The notes beneath the pieces are model-generated. The model saw nothing but the letters and a program-made list of their open reading frames with translations, did no database searches and was not told where the DNA came from. A stretch of DNA of 64,000 nucleotides from Bacterioplanoides sp965200585 (GTDB lineage Bacteria > Pseudomonadota > Gammaproteobacteria > Pseudomonadales > Oceanobacteraceae), in the NCBI RefSeq assembly GCF_965200585.1, contig NZ_OZ241361.1; one strand, given 5' to 3'. The translations under genes were made by a program, and so were the position numbers. This document shows positions 20,101 to 28,527 of the stretch, in pieces; the first letter of the stretch is position 1; every line of letters begins with the position of its first letter.

Positions 20101-20264
20101 TCAAACGATAAATTACCGGCAAAACTTTCTCGTAACAGGATGTCTTCACGGGCATGCAGAGACATTGATATCAGTAATAAACAGGCAGCAGCGCAGACAA
20201 GACGCTTGGACTGCGTCAGCGCTGTCGATACGACCTTGTTGCTGATAACACTGACTATCGCCAC
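17139..20264 (-). CDS. Large secreted DUF11-type surface protein, first gene of the operon
   Basis: The protein of 1041 residues starts at a GTG with AGGA upstream and has a signal peptide ending at MSLHA. The first 300 residues form a beta-sandwich region beginning ILLRESFAGNLSFETTGNS that resembles the N-terminal domain of other DUF11 surface proteins. Then come DUF11 repeats (DVLRYTFTIREASGKAVDN, GSEVVYQLKITNTGAGRPD), with SdrB/Big-like stretches between. The C-terminal strand reads FRIQYKVKVQ, like the ends of the smaller partners. No membrane anchor, sortase signal or lipobox is seen. It opens a five-gene operon whose last gene encodes the outer-membrane barrel protein. Confidence 0.75.
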   Translation of the reverse strand: MAIVSVISNKVVSTALTQSKRLVCAAACLLLISMSLHAREDILLRESFAGNLSFETTGNSLRDENDECSVLNSSTATIRLPANSVIQKASLYWSGSGTTVDSAVTFSGTPVTASVTYTETFVNGAESFDFFSAKADVTSLVSNATSRSYSVSDLSFDGTGLYCQRQAAYGGWALVIVYENAAEPLRVINIFDGFQSFRGQSITLVPNNFVIGNPNNGGKHAHITWEGDQANSTNLGAFSETLTFNNNVLSHGNDNPANNQFNSVTRNTLANSPRNTSGVDIDVYEIGRFLSAGATSVSTTYSSGGDLVLLSAEIISVPNTEVADLSFATLSGSSAFKNSTASIDLSINNNGPNNSQANTEIRFPLPADTRLNSFSGDNWQCNTASNEVLCVYAPVINNDQQSTALQIILDTGQATPSGDNTFAVSITNAQFDNIQANNSANTNIRIDDIDLSQSQKSVLDLNGGNVEAGDVLRYTFTIREASGKAVDNLILEDTFPDLYREIAVVRRPNGSTRSNNNQLPRLTVSNITLAAATTARVIVDVVIRDDIPAGTLIENSAILKRDSSEQVITAPTLTVSERFLVTETGNKPLYLYKSNLMSRLPPSGDSALGELAMARSTEYRWNITPVLQQDLLLSPTAGGVVVKLRVQHRAGRQGSLGQIRRNHELSFRLEKEDGSVIASATRGRVFPRNNDVVVYEYHIPYEQTAPSQDALTIPAGSTLQLVMSQNLLNVPENNNITDNVFLFFANNLDTSQVILPVVNTINIENIQFYDKPFSDDSRQLIVHTNLNRPVYINALVSDPFGSFDITSAAVSIHDAADEQILAATAMVQVADSQAAEKTYEYAYPIPALIDNPGDWNITVTAREGLENTVTDQQQQILEVRQILPDIRLTKSSFVLNDPINGTDNPKAIPGSEVVYQLKITNTGAGRPDSDTLSIDEEVPAGLPLFVGDFVNASPVSFIQGTTPNDSGISFNFSSLSATDDDLAFSQNGGADGFTYTPVPDANGYDSKVTHIRFMPKGELKAADIAAGSQPEFRIQYKVKVQ

Positions 20265-20688
20265 CTGATAAATATCCTGTACTATCGTTTTATTTTTAGC
20301 GTTTGTTATAAAAATGTTGTAGAACGTAACTTGTGATAGTAAGTAGATGGCATTAGTCAGTCAATCTAACGTCAGTTCTTTAATCTTAGTTGATGGCTTT
20401 TGTAAGTTATTGATTTTAAGTATCTATTTAAATTGGTGCGCAGAGGGTAATAAAACTGCGTCAGACGGGAAGTTGGTTCGATAATGGCAACGACAAAGCG
20501 GGTCAGGTGGGATTTTTCTATAGAAATGTGACCAAATTTGTCACTGGAGTGCCACAGAATGTCATGATTAAAAGATATGTTAAATTCTGTAAGAAATGTT
20601 GTCGGGGTGTAAATTTGGAAGATTTTACTCTGCTGTAACCTGAGATTTTCAGGATTTTTGTGATGGTATTTTGTCGTCCTTAACCAGC
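20265..20688. other. Long intergenic region upstream of the DUF11 operon, with TGTCA-type repeats
   Basis: No convincing gene is present. The leftward promoter of the DUF11 operon should lie in the left part. At 20526-20565 a cluster of TGTCAC/TGTCAT-like heptamers occurs on the + strand (ATGTGAC at 20526, TTGTCAC at 20538, GTGCCAC at 20549, ATGTCAT at 20559), overlapping the inverted repeat GTGAC-N7-GTCAC. It could be an operator or a degenerate Pho box. No gene on the + strand follows it. Confidence 0.4.
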
Positions 20689-20722
20689 TTAAAACAAAAA
20701 CAGCGGCCGGAGCCGCTGTTTA
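20689..20722 (-). terminator. Rho-independent terminator of the porin gene
   Basis: A 10-bp stem (AAACAGCGGC with GCCGCTGTTT, loop CGGA) lies 40 bp beyond the stop of the leftward porin gene. On the minus strand it runs into GTTTTTGTTTT. Confidence 0.85.
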
Positions 20723-20761
20723 TTAACGCCTGAAGACGTTTCAGAAGTTGTTGCCGTTGCT

Positions 20762-21883
20762 TCAGAAGGTATATTTAGTGGTGAAATGAACCCGGGTCAG
20801 GTCGCCTTCCACCCCGGTATCCAGCTCATGAGTGGCTTGGGTTAGCTCAACACCATAAGTCAGCTCTTTGGCCGGAGAGTACATCAGGTTCAGACGAACA
20901 CTGCTGGCCGATTCGGTATCACTCACATTATCGGCATCGTAGTCAGCGTCTAGCAGGGAATACGCAAGGGTACTGCGTACCTGAGGACTCCAGAAATGAC
21001 GGTAGGCAACAAAGGCGGCCGTTACATCGGTAGCTTCCAGATCACCATCGGTTAACACGGCATCGGCGGCGGCAGCCAGGCCAACGTATCGTCCGATATT
21101 ACCCTGGTTAACAGCAAATTTAAGATCGTCAGCACCCAAAGCAATTTTGCCTGAGAAGCTGATACCAAAACCGGCTGTGCTTTCATCAAGGTCGTTTTCG
21201 GTATCCTGAATCGACAACTGACGAGCGATGGCAGCCACGCTGAAGGCATGCTTACCGGTGCTCATATTATAGCGAGCCACGATGTCAGGCAGTGTGTTGT
21301 CGTCGGTTGTTTCGACCTTGTCGTTAACCACAACGGTGGTTTCCGGGTTCTCTAAAGAAAACTGGAAGTTATTGTGGGTGTAACGAATCTGAGATTGACG
21401 GTTAAATACGGTACCGTCACTAACACCAAGAAAATCCACGGTTTCTGGTAGCGCTCCGACATTCATAAAGGTCGACCAGGTCTGACCAAAGGTCCAGTTG
21501 CCGGTTTTAATAAATGCATGGCGCAAACGTGGGTTGTAGGAGTTAGATACCACCTCATTGCCGCCCGGAGAGGTCAGAAAGTCCATCTCAACAAATGTGG
21601 TAACCGTTTCACCATTATCTAATTCGGTAACGGTTTTAAAATTAAAGCGCGAAGACTTCGCATTAAAATCAACGCTGTTGCTGCTTTCGCCTTCGTTATT
21701 GGTTGGAATCTGAGATGGAATATAAAAATCACGCAAACCATTATTGGATGCCAGATCTCCGTCTGAATATTCGCTGAACATAGCATCCAGTTTGATATAA
21801 CCACCGTAAGAAAAATCGATATTGGCTGCATTAACTGCCATCGGCAGGGCAGCGCTCAGCAGCAGGATAGGGGTCTTGCGCAT
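20762..21883 (-). CDS. DcaP-like trimeric porin
   Basis: This is an outer-membrane porin of about 373 residues. It has a signal peptide (MRKTPILLLSAALPMAVNA) and a mature start NIDFSYGGYIKLDAMFSEYS, as in DcaP-type porins. Internal motifs such as SRFNFKTVTEL, NGETVTTFVEMDF and NPRLRHAFIKTGNWTFGQTW are typical. The C-terminus ends in Phe, as needed for recognition by BamA. The start at 21883 is favoured because the signal peptide begins there; an ATG 11 codons upstream is possible. DcaP relatives take up dicarboxylates and other small acids, and the acs gene divergently adjacent fits a role with organic acids (inference). Confidence 0.82.
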   Translation of the reverse strand: MRKTPILLLSAALPMAVNAANIDFSYGGYIKLDAMFSEYSDGDLASNNGLRDFYIPSQIPTNNEGESSNSVDFNAKSSRFNFKTVTELDNGETVTTFVEMDFLTSPGGNEVVSNSYNPRLRHAFIKTGNWTFGQTWSTFMNVGALPETVDFLGVSDGTVFNRQSQIRYTHNNFQFSLENPETTVVVNDKVETTDDNTLPDIVARYNMSTGKHAFSVAAIARQLSIQDTENDLDESTAGFGISFSGKIALGADDLKFAVNQGNIGRYVGLAAAADAVLTDGDLEATDVTAAFVAYRHFWSPQVRSTLAYSLLDADYDADNVSDTESASSVRLNLMYSPAKELTYGVELTQATHELDTGVEGDLTRVHFTTKYTF

Positions 21884-22067
21884 TGTTGCTCTCTGTTGTC
21901 GTTTGTCACAGGACATTAGCCTGACGTTTTGTCCGGGATAATGTGTCTGTACTAATACTAGACCATTGTTTAATGTTGTAAGGATTAAAGGATGATCTAC
22001 ATCAATAACAACAATAACGACAGCAGTGTGTTTTTAAGCACGACTGCAACCGACAGGGGACGATGCC

Positions 22068-24017
22068 ATGAGTGCACAACATGTCTATCCGGTAAAACCC
22101 GGGTACGCCGATTCAGCCTGGATCAATAACGAAACCTACCAGCAAATGTATCAGCAATCGGTGCTGAATCCAGACAGTTTCTGGCGTGAGCAAGCCACAC
22201 AACGGATTGACTGGATGCAACCTTTTACCCAGGTCCGTAACGTATCGTTTGACAATCACAATGTGGATATCCGCTGGTTTGAAGACGGCACTCTCAATGC
22301 CTCAGTCAACTGCCTTGATCGTCACTTGCCACAACGTGGTGATCAGACCGCCATTATCTGGGAAGGCGATGAGCCGGATCAGGATAAACACATCACCTAT
22401 AACGAGCTGCATGAACAGGTTTGCCGTTTTGCTAACGCCCTGAAGGGCCAGGGAATACAGCGCGGTGATGTGGTGTGTATTTATATGCCGATGGTGCCGG
22501 AAGCGGCCGTTGCTATGTTGGCTTGTGCCCGAATTGGTGCCATTCATTCGGTGGTTTTTGGCGGCTTTTCTCCGGATGCCTTGGCCGGACGAATTCAGGA
22601 TAGCCATGCCAAGCTGGTGATTACTGCCGATGAAGGGGTTCGTGGTGGCCGTGTTGTGCCATTAAAAGCCAACGTCGATGAGGCGTTAACCAACCCGGTG
22701 GTTAGTAGTCAGATAAAGGTGATTGTGGTGAAGCGTACTGCGGCGGATGTGGCGTGGCATGCTGAGCGGGATGTCTGGTATGAGGATCTGGTGGCCATGG
22801 CATCGCCCGATTGTCCGGCGGAAGAAATGAACGCCGAAGACCCTCTGTTTATTCTCTACACCTCCGGCTCCACCGGTAAACCCAAAGGGGTGGTTCATAC
22901 CACTGGTGGCTATATGGTGTGGGCATCCATTACCCATCAATATGTGTTTGATTACCACGATGGTGATGTGTACTGGTGTACCGCCGACGTGGGCTGGATT
23001 ACCGGCCATACCTATCTGCTGTATGGGCCGCTGGCGAATGGGGCAATCACACTGATGTGTGAAGGAGTACCCAATTATCCGTCTGTTAATCGGGTGTCAC
23101 AGATTATCGATAAGCATCAGGTGAATGTGCTTTATACCGCGCCCACAGCCATTCGTTCTCTGATGGCGGAAGGCGCTGCGGCCATCGAATCAACGCATCG
23201 TGAATCGCTGCGCTTACTGGGCTCGGTGGGAGAGCCGATCAACCCGGAAGCCTGGGAGTGGTATTACCGCACCGTCGGAGAAGAGCGCTGTCCGGTAGTG
23301 GATACCTGGTGGCAAACCGAAACCGGCGGCATCATGATTACGCCATTGCCTGGGGCAACGGATATGAAGCCGGGGTCGGCCACGCGCCCGTTTTTTGGTG
23401 TGCAGCCAGCCTTAGTGGATGGTGCTGGTCAGTTACTGGATGGTGCCGCTGAAGGCAATCTGGTGATGGTCGATAGCTGGCCGGGTCAATCCCGTACGGT
23501 ATACGGCGACCATGAACGCTTTGTGCAAACCTACTTCTCGACCTTTCGTGGTATGTATTTTACCGGTGATGGTGCCCGCCGTGATGAAGACGGTTATTAC
23601 TGGATTACCGGTCGGGTGGATGATGTCATCAATGTTTCCGGCCACCGTATGGGCACCGCCGAAGTTGAAAGTGCGCTGGTGTCTCATCATAAGGTGGCTG
23701 AAGCGGCAGTGGTGGGATACCCGCATGAAATTAAAGGTCAGGGTATCTATGTGTATGTCACGTTAAATGCCGGTGAACAGGCTTCGGAGGCTTTGGCTCA
23801 GGAGCTACGCCAATGGGTGCGACAGGAAATAGGCCCGCTGGCGACTCCGGACCTGGTTCAGATCACCACCGGCTTGCCGAAAACCCGCTCGGGTAAAATT
23901 ATGCGTCGTATCTTGCGTAAAATTGCGGCCAATGAGCACGATGCCCTAGGTGATACATCCACATTAGCGGATCCGTCGGTGGTCGATATGCTGATTGAGG
24001 ATCGATTAAATCGTTAA
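22068..24017 (+). CDS. acs: Acetyl-CoA synthetase
   Basis: The enzyme activates acetate to acetyl-CoA through acetyl-AMP. At 649 residues it has the full-length family size. The AMP-binding P-loop reads LYTSGSTGKPKGVVHTTGG, the acyl pocket region WWQTETGG, and the hinge region YYWITGRVDDVINVSGHR. The C-terminal PKTRSGKIMRR contains the Lys that is acetylated for regulation in this family. GGGGA precedes the ATG. The gene is divergent from the porin gene, with a shared 150-bp promoter region. It ends at a strong terminator. Confidence 0.97.
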   Translation: MSAQHVYPVKPGYADSAWINNETYQQMYQQSVLNPDSFWREQATQRIDWMQPFTQVRNVSFDNHNVDIRWFEDGTLNASVNCLDRHLPQRGDQTAIIWEGDEPDQDKHITYNELHEQVCRFANALKGQGIQRGDVVCIYMPMVPEAAVAMLACARIGAIHSVVFGGFSPDALAGRIQDSHAKLVITADEGVRGGRVVPLKANVDEALTNPVVSSQIKVIVVKRTAADVAWHAERDVWYEDLVAMASPDCPAEEMNAEDPLFILYTSGSTGKPKGVVHTTGGYMVWASITHQYVFDYHDGDVYWCTADVGWITGHTYLLYGPLANGAITLMCEGVPNYPSVNRVSQIIDKHQVNVLYTAPTAIRSLMAEGAAAIESTHRESLRLLGSVGEPINPEAWEWYYRTVGEERCPVVDTWWQTETGGIMITPLPGATDMKPGSATRPFFGVQPALVDGAGQLLDGAAEGNLVMVDSWPGQSRTVYGDHERFVQTYFSTFRGMYFTGDGARRDEDGYYWITGRVDDVINVSGHRMGTAEVESALVSHHKVAEAAVVGYPHEIKGQGIYVYVTLNAGEQASEALAQELRQWVRQEIGPLATPDLVQITTGLPKTRSGKIMRRILRKIAANEHDALGDTSTLADPSVVDMLIEDRLNR

Positions 24018-24076
24018 GGCAAAAAGAGAGTCGCTAGTAGGGAGTGCAGAGAGCGCTAATAGGAGAGGAAGGAATG

Positions 24077-24114
24077 GTAAATCGCATCTTATATTAAGAT
24101 GCGATTTACTTTTT
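24077..24114 (+). terminator. Terminator after acs
   Basis: A perfect 14-bp stem (24077-24090 with 24096-24109, loop ATATT) is followed by TTTTTAG. Confidence 0.9.
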
Positions 24115-24174
24115 AGCCTGCACTTTTAGCCTTCAATAGGGAAGTAACAGGCTATAAGAAAACCGGAAAGAAAA

Positions 24175-25662
24175 TCAGCCCAGCTTTAGTGTGCTTAGCG
24201 TCTTGGTGCGAACTTCGGCCAACAGCTCACCGTTTTCAACCAGAGACTGGCCATAGGATGGGATCAGTTTCTTCAACTCTTCGCCCCAGCCTTGCTCCAT
24301 TTTTTCGGCAAAGCAGGTTTCCAGAACTTCAATCATGGCTTGTGCCGCCACCGATGCACCCGGTGACGCACCTAATAAAGCGGCAATGGAGCCATCTTTA
24401 CAAGCAACCAGCTCGGTACCAAATTCCAGCTTACCTTTACCTTCGGCATCTTTTTTGATGATCTGCACTCGCTGGCCTGCTTGTGCCAGTGTCCAGTCTT
24501 CATCTTTACAGGATGGGAAGTAATCGCGCAGCGAAGCAACACGCTCACCGTGAGACTGACGCACTTCGTTGATCAGGTACTTGGTCAGATCCATGTTATT
24601 GATGCCAACCGACATCATTGGCAGCAGGTTGCTTGGGCTGACAGACTTTAACAGATCCAGCTTCGAGCCCTTCTTCAAAAAGCGCATGGTGAAGCCGGCA
24701 AATGGGCCAAATAACAGGGCCGGTTCGCCGTTAATAATACGAGTATCCAGATGAGGTACTGACATCGGCGGCGCACCAATAGCGGCTTTACCGTATACCT
24801 TGGCGTGGTGCTGTTTGACGATTTCCGGATCTTTACACACCAGCCACTGGCCGCTCACCGGGAAACCACCATAACCATCGGCTTCCGGAATGCCAGATGC
24901 CTGCAGCAGTGGTAAAGCACCACCACCGGCGCCCAGGAATACAAACTTAGCTTCAATTTCGCGACAAGGGCCACCGCTACGATCTTCCAGTTCCACGTGC
25001 CAGCCCAGACCTTCATCATCGGAGCCAAGCTTTTTAAAGCTGTCGACTTCGTGGTTAAGAATCAGCTCGAAGTTCTCAGACTGTTTCAGTTGCTCAACCA
25101 GATTGCGGGTCAGTGAACCAAAATCAACGTCAGAACCATAGTGTACGCGGGTAGCGGCTACTTTCTCGGATGGGTCACGACCTTCCATCACCAGTGGCAT
25201 CCACTCACTTAATACCGCTGGATCATCGCTGAATTCCATGTCTTTAAATAAGTGGTGGGCACTCAGTTTTTCAAAGCGTTCGCGCAGGAAAGCAACATTA
25301 TCTTCACCCCAAACAAAACTCAGGTGAGGCGTGGTATTGATAAAGTTAGAAGGCTCCGGCAGGCCGCCATCGCCAACCAGAGTTGTCCACAGCTGCAATG
25401 AGATTTCAAAGTTGGCGTTAATGGTTAAAGCACGATTGATTTCAACGCCGTTGTCACCCTGCGGGGTGTAGTTCAGTTCACAATATCCGGCGTGGCCGGT
25501 ACCGGCATTATTCCAGCCATCAGTACTTTCATGGGCAACATGATCAAGACGTTCGACCATAGCCATGGTCAGAGATGGATCCAGGCGCTTCAGTAACGTA
25601 CCTAATGTGGCACTCATGACGCCGCCACCAACGAGGAGGACATCGACTTGTTGAATCGTCAT
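24175..25662 (-). CDS. mqo: Malate:quinone oxidoreductase
   Basis: Mqo is an FAD-dependent peripheral membrane enzyme that oxidises malate to oxaloacetate and passes electrons to quinone, replacing or supporting NAD-dependent malate dehydrogenase. The N-terminal dinucleotide fold reads VDVLLVGGGVMSATLGTLL. Conserved blocks follow, such as DGWNNAGTGHAGYCELNYTP, VHYGSDVDFGSLTRNLV and LGASPGASVAAQAMIEVLE. The 495-residue length is normal. AAGG lies before the ATG. It stands alone in a leftward unit and converges on acs. Confidence 0.97.
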   Translation of the reverse strand: MTIQQVDVLLVGGGVMSATLGTLLKRLDPSLTMAMVERLDHVAHESTDGWNNAGTGHAGYCELNYTPQGDNGVEINRALTINANFEISLQLWTTLVGDGGLPEPSNFINTTPHLSFVWGEDNVAFLRERFEKLSAHHLFKDMEFSDDPAVLSEWMPLVMEGRDPSEKVAATRVHYGSDVDFGSLTRNLVEQLKQSENFELILNHEVDSFKKLGSDDEGLGWHVELEDRSGGPCREIEAKFVFLGAGGGALPLLQASGIPEADGYGGFPVSGQWLVCKDPEIVKQHHAKVYGKAAIGAPPMSVPHLDTRIINGEPALLFGPFAGFTMRFLKKGSKLDLLKSVSPSNLLPMMSVGINNMDLTKYLINEVRQSHGERVASLRDYFPSCKDEDWTLAQAGQRVQIIKKDAEGKGKLEFGTELVACKDGSIAALLGASPGASVAAQAMIEVLETCFAEKMEQGWGEELKKLIPSYGQSLVENGELLAEVRTKTLSTLKLG

Positions 25663-26034
25663 AGGGGTTTGCCTTTAACTAAAATCAAAATTCTGGTGCA
25701 TTTTGTGTTCGTCTCACCGGGGGCTTGTGGCCAGTTAATAGCGTGAGTACGAGAAGTCGGGGTGCTGTCTTAACACCGTCGCGCTTCGCCAGCCTGCTTA
25801 TCTGATAATAGCTGGCTGCTGCAATTTCTGCTGTTGGCTTAAATCAACAGCTTATAGGATGCGCGTTGTGCGGCTGTTACGAATAACGTACAACGCTGAA
25901 ACCGGGCTGACTTTGCAGTAATTTCAGGGCGCGCATTCTAAGAAAAAAGCCCGAGTTGGTCAATTGGATGTGGTGTTCTAAGTGGCCTTTGGCGACAAAC
26001 TTTGGCGCTAAAATGATGTTTTTATTAATGAGGC
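25663..26034. other. Intergenic region upstream of mqo
   Basis: About 370 bp hold no plausible gene. The region should contain the mqo promoter and the 3' end of the acetyltransferase transcript. I see no strong hairpin or repeat in it. Confidence 0.4.
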
Positions 26035-26553
26035 TTAATCCAGAAACTTTTGCCAGAACATGGCTTTGCCCATGGCGGGGTCTAGTTCATAGCCAGCAAA
26101 GCCCGAACGCCGGTAACTCTCTTGAGCTGCGCCGTTACCTTCCAGTACTTCCAGAGTCAGTTTGCAGCAGCCACGCTCACGAGCAACGGATTCAACGGTT
26201 TGCATCATCTTTTGGGCAATTCCCTGACCACGAAAGCCGTCACGCACAATCACATCGTGAATATTGATCAGTGGCTGGCATTTAAATGTCGAAAACCCCG
26301 GAAAGGTATTGATCAGACCCACCGCCTGACCATGGTGTAATGCCAATACTGTCAGGGCATTAGGCACCGCTGACATTTTCAGCGCCAGTGTATCGGTAAT
26401 CTGTTGTGGCAGTGCTTCTCCGCCGCCCATCGGGTCGCAGGCATAATGGTTCATTAACTCGCCAATCATCTGCTGATGAAGCGGGTTGTGATAATCAGCA
26501 ATGACTATGTCGGCACCGACTATATCAGCACCGGTATAAGTATTCGTCATCAT
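26035..26553 (-). CDS. GNAT-family N-acetyltransferase
   Basis: This is a GNAT acetyltransferase of about 172 residues. The acetyl-CoA-binding motif A reads VIVRDGFRGQGIAQKMMQ, followed by CCKLTLEVLEGNGAAQESYR and a C-terminal SGFAGYELDP typical of the fold. The substrate is unknown. The start is set at 26553 because it overlaps the ABC transporter stop by 4 nt (ATGATGA) and GGAG lies just upstream; the next ATG at 26550 would also serve. Translational coupling to the ABC exporter suggests a shared function such as modification and export of one compound (inference). Confidence 0.82.
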   Translation of the reverse strand: MMTNTYTGADIVGADIVIADYHNPLHQQMIGELMNHYACDPMGGGEALPQQITDTLALKMSAVPNALTVLALHHGQAVGLINTFPGFSTFKCQPLINIHDVIVRDGFRGQGIAQKMMQTVESVARERGCCKLTLEVLEGNGAAQESYRRSGFAGYELDPAMGKAMFWQKFLD

Positions 26554-28394
26554 TCTTCTCCGATAAATCCGCCGGTCTGATGGGCCCATAACTGGGCATA
26601 AATGCCTTTTTGCTGTAATAGCTCCTGGTGCGTACCTTGTTCAACGATGCGGCCCTGATCCATCACAATCAGACGATCCATTGCAGCAATGGTCGACAAG
26701 CGATGCGCAATGGCAATCACGGTTTTGTTTTCCATCAGGCGGTACAGACTTTTCTGAATCGCCGCTTCTACTTCCGAGTCCAGGGCTGAGGTAGCTTCAT
26801 CCAAAATCAGGATGGGCGCATCTTTTAATAACACCCGGGCAATGGCAATACGCTGACGCTGACCGCCCGACAATTTAACGCCGCGTTCGCCGACCTGAGC
26901 ATCCAGCCCGCTATTGCCCAGTGGGTCGGTCAGCTCACGAATAAAGTCAGCCGCTTCCGCTTGCTCAATGGCCTGCCATAACTGGGCTTCGGTTGCATCC
27001 GGGTTGCCGTACAGAATATTGTCGCGCACCGAGCGGTGCAGCAAGGAGGTATCCTGAGTCACCATGCCAATATTGGCGCGCAGGCTGTCCTGGGTAACCT
27101 GACTAATATTCTGACCATCAATCAATACTTCGCCGGCATCAATGTCGTAAAAGCGCAATAACAGATTAACCAGAGTGGATTTACCCGCCCCGGAACGACC
27201 CACCAAACCCACTTTTTCACCGGGTTTGATATGCAGGTTTAATTCATCAAACACTTGTTTATGCTGTGAATCATCCTTGCCCTGATAATAAAAACTCAGG
27301 TCTTTCAGCTCAATCGAGCCCTGGGTTACCTGCAGGGTTTTGGCGTTTTCCACATCTTTGACTTGTTGTGGTTGTGACAGCGTATTCATACCATCGGCAA
27401 CGGTACCCAGATTTTCAAACAGTGCACCGACTTCCCACATGATCCATTGCGCCATGCCGTTAATCCGTAAGGCCAGGCTGATGGCAATCGCAATCGCACC
27501 CACACTGATGGCACTGTCCGACCAGAGCCAGATGGAGATTGCGCCGACGGCAAACGCCAGTAAGTAATTAATAAAGTTAACCGTGAAGTTCAGGCCGGTT
27601 GCCAAACGCATCTGCTGATACACGGTATCCATAAAACCCTGCATGCTGTCGCGGGCGTAATCGGATTCGCGCTGAGTGTGGGAGAACAACTTAACGGTTT
27701 GAATATTGGTATAAGAATCGACAATGCGGCCGGTCATGTCAGAACGGGCATCCGCTTGTTTGGTTGCTACTTGTTTCAGGCGCGGCACAAAAAACATCTG
27801 CGTCAGGATATATAAACCCAGCCAGACAATCATCGGAATCATCAGGCGGATATCAGCATTGGCGACCACCACCAGAACCGAGCCGAAATACACCAGAATG
27901 TAAACCATCACATCCAGCAGTTTCATCACGGTTTCGCGCACCGAAAGAGCCGTCTGCATCACCTTAGTCGCCAGGCGACCGGCAAAATCATTCTGATAAA
28001 AGCTGACACTTTGATTCAGCAGGTAGCGATGTCCCAGCCAGCGAATTTTCATCGGATAGTTGCCCATCAGTGCCTGATGCACCAGCAGGGCGTGTAGTAA
28101 TACCACCACCGGCAGCGCAATCAGCACCAGTAACGACATCCACAGCAATTGGCTGCCTTCGGAGGAAAACAGGGTCTCCGGATCTTTGTCCACCAACCAG
28201 TCAACCAGCTGGCCCATAAAACTGAACAGCGAGACTTCAAGAATGGCCAGTAATGCGGTCAGCAATGACATGGTCAGCAGCGACAGCTCCATGCCTTGTG
28301 TGTAATGTCGGCAAAACGCATACAGGCCTTTAGGCGGCTGTTCAGGTGCTTGCGGAGGAAAAGGTTGAGTCAGATTTTCAAAAAAGCGAAACAT
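26550..28394 (-). CDS. ABC exporter half-transporter (permease fused to ATPase)
   Basis: This is a type IV ABC exporter of 614 residues, working as a dimer in the inner membrane. Residues ~35-340 hold six hydrophobic segments, and the C-terminal ATPase has Walker A GRSGAGKST, signature LSGGQRQRIA and Walker B PILILDEATSALDSE, followed by the H-loop IAHRLSTIAAMDRL. The substrate cannot be told from the sequence; relatives export lipids, peptides or drugs. The gene overlaps the acetyltransferase gene behind it by 4 nt. Confidence 0.9.
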   Translation of the reverse strand: MFRFFENLTQPFPPQAPEQPPKGLYAFCRHYTQGMELSLLTMSLLTALLAILEVSLFSFMGQLVDWLVDKDPETLFSSEGSQLLWMSLLVLIALPVVVLLHALLVHQALMGNYPMKIRWLGHRYLLNQSVSFYQNDFAGRLATKVMQTALSVRETVMKLLDVMVYILVYFGSVLVVVANADIRLMIPMIVWLGLYILTQMFFVPRLKQVATKQADARSDMTGRIVDSYTNIQTVKLFSHTQRESDYARDSMQGFMDTVYQQMRLATGLNFTVNFINYLLAFAVGAISIWLWSDSAISVGAIAIAISLALRINGMAQWIMWEVGALFENLGTVADGMNTLSQPQQVKDVENAKTLQVTQGSIELKDLSFYYQGKDDSQHKQVFDELNLHIKPGEKVGLVGRSGAGKSTLVNLLLRFYDIDAGEVLIDGQNISQVTQDSLRANIGMVTQDTSLLHRSVRDNILYGNPDATEAQLWQAIEQAEAADFIRELTDPLGNSGLDAQVGERGVKLSGGQRQRIAIARVLLKDAPILILDEATSALDSEVEAAIQKSLYRLMENKTVIAIAHRLSTIAAMDRLIVMDQGRIVEQGTHQELLQQKGIYAQLWAHQTGGFIGEE

Positions 28395-28527
28395 AAGCCA
28401 ATGTGTGGTTCGTCCATGACAAGGGGGATGACACGGTAACGGAGAAGACTCTCAATTGTAAGCGACAATTGGCGGTGCTGCTTGTTTTTGTTTTTACGCG
28501 TTGTTTTTTACGTTGGCTTTTATGCGT

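Noticed and set aside
20526..20545. CRP site in the gap before the DUF11 operon
   Set aside because: The half-sites TGTGA and TCAC are 9 bp apart, not the 6 bp required.
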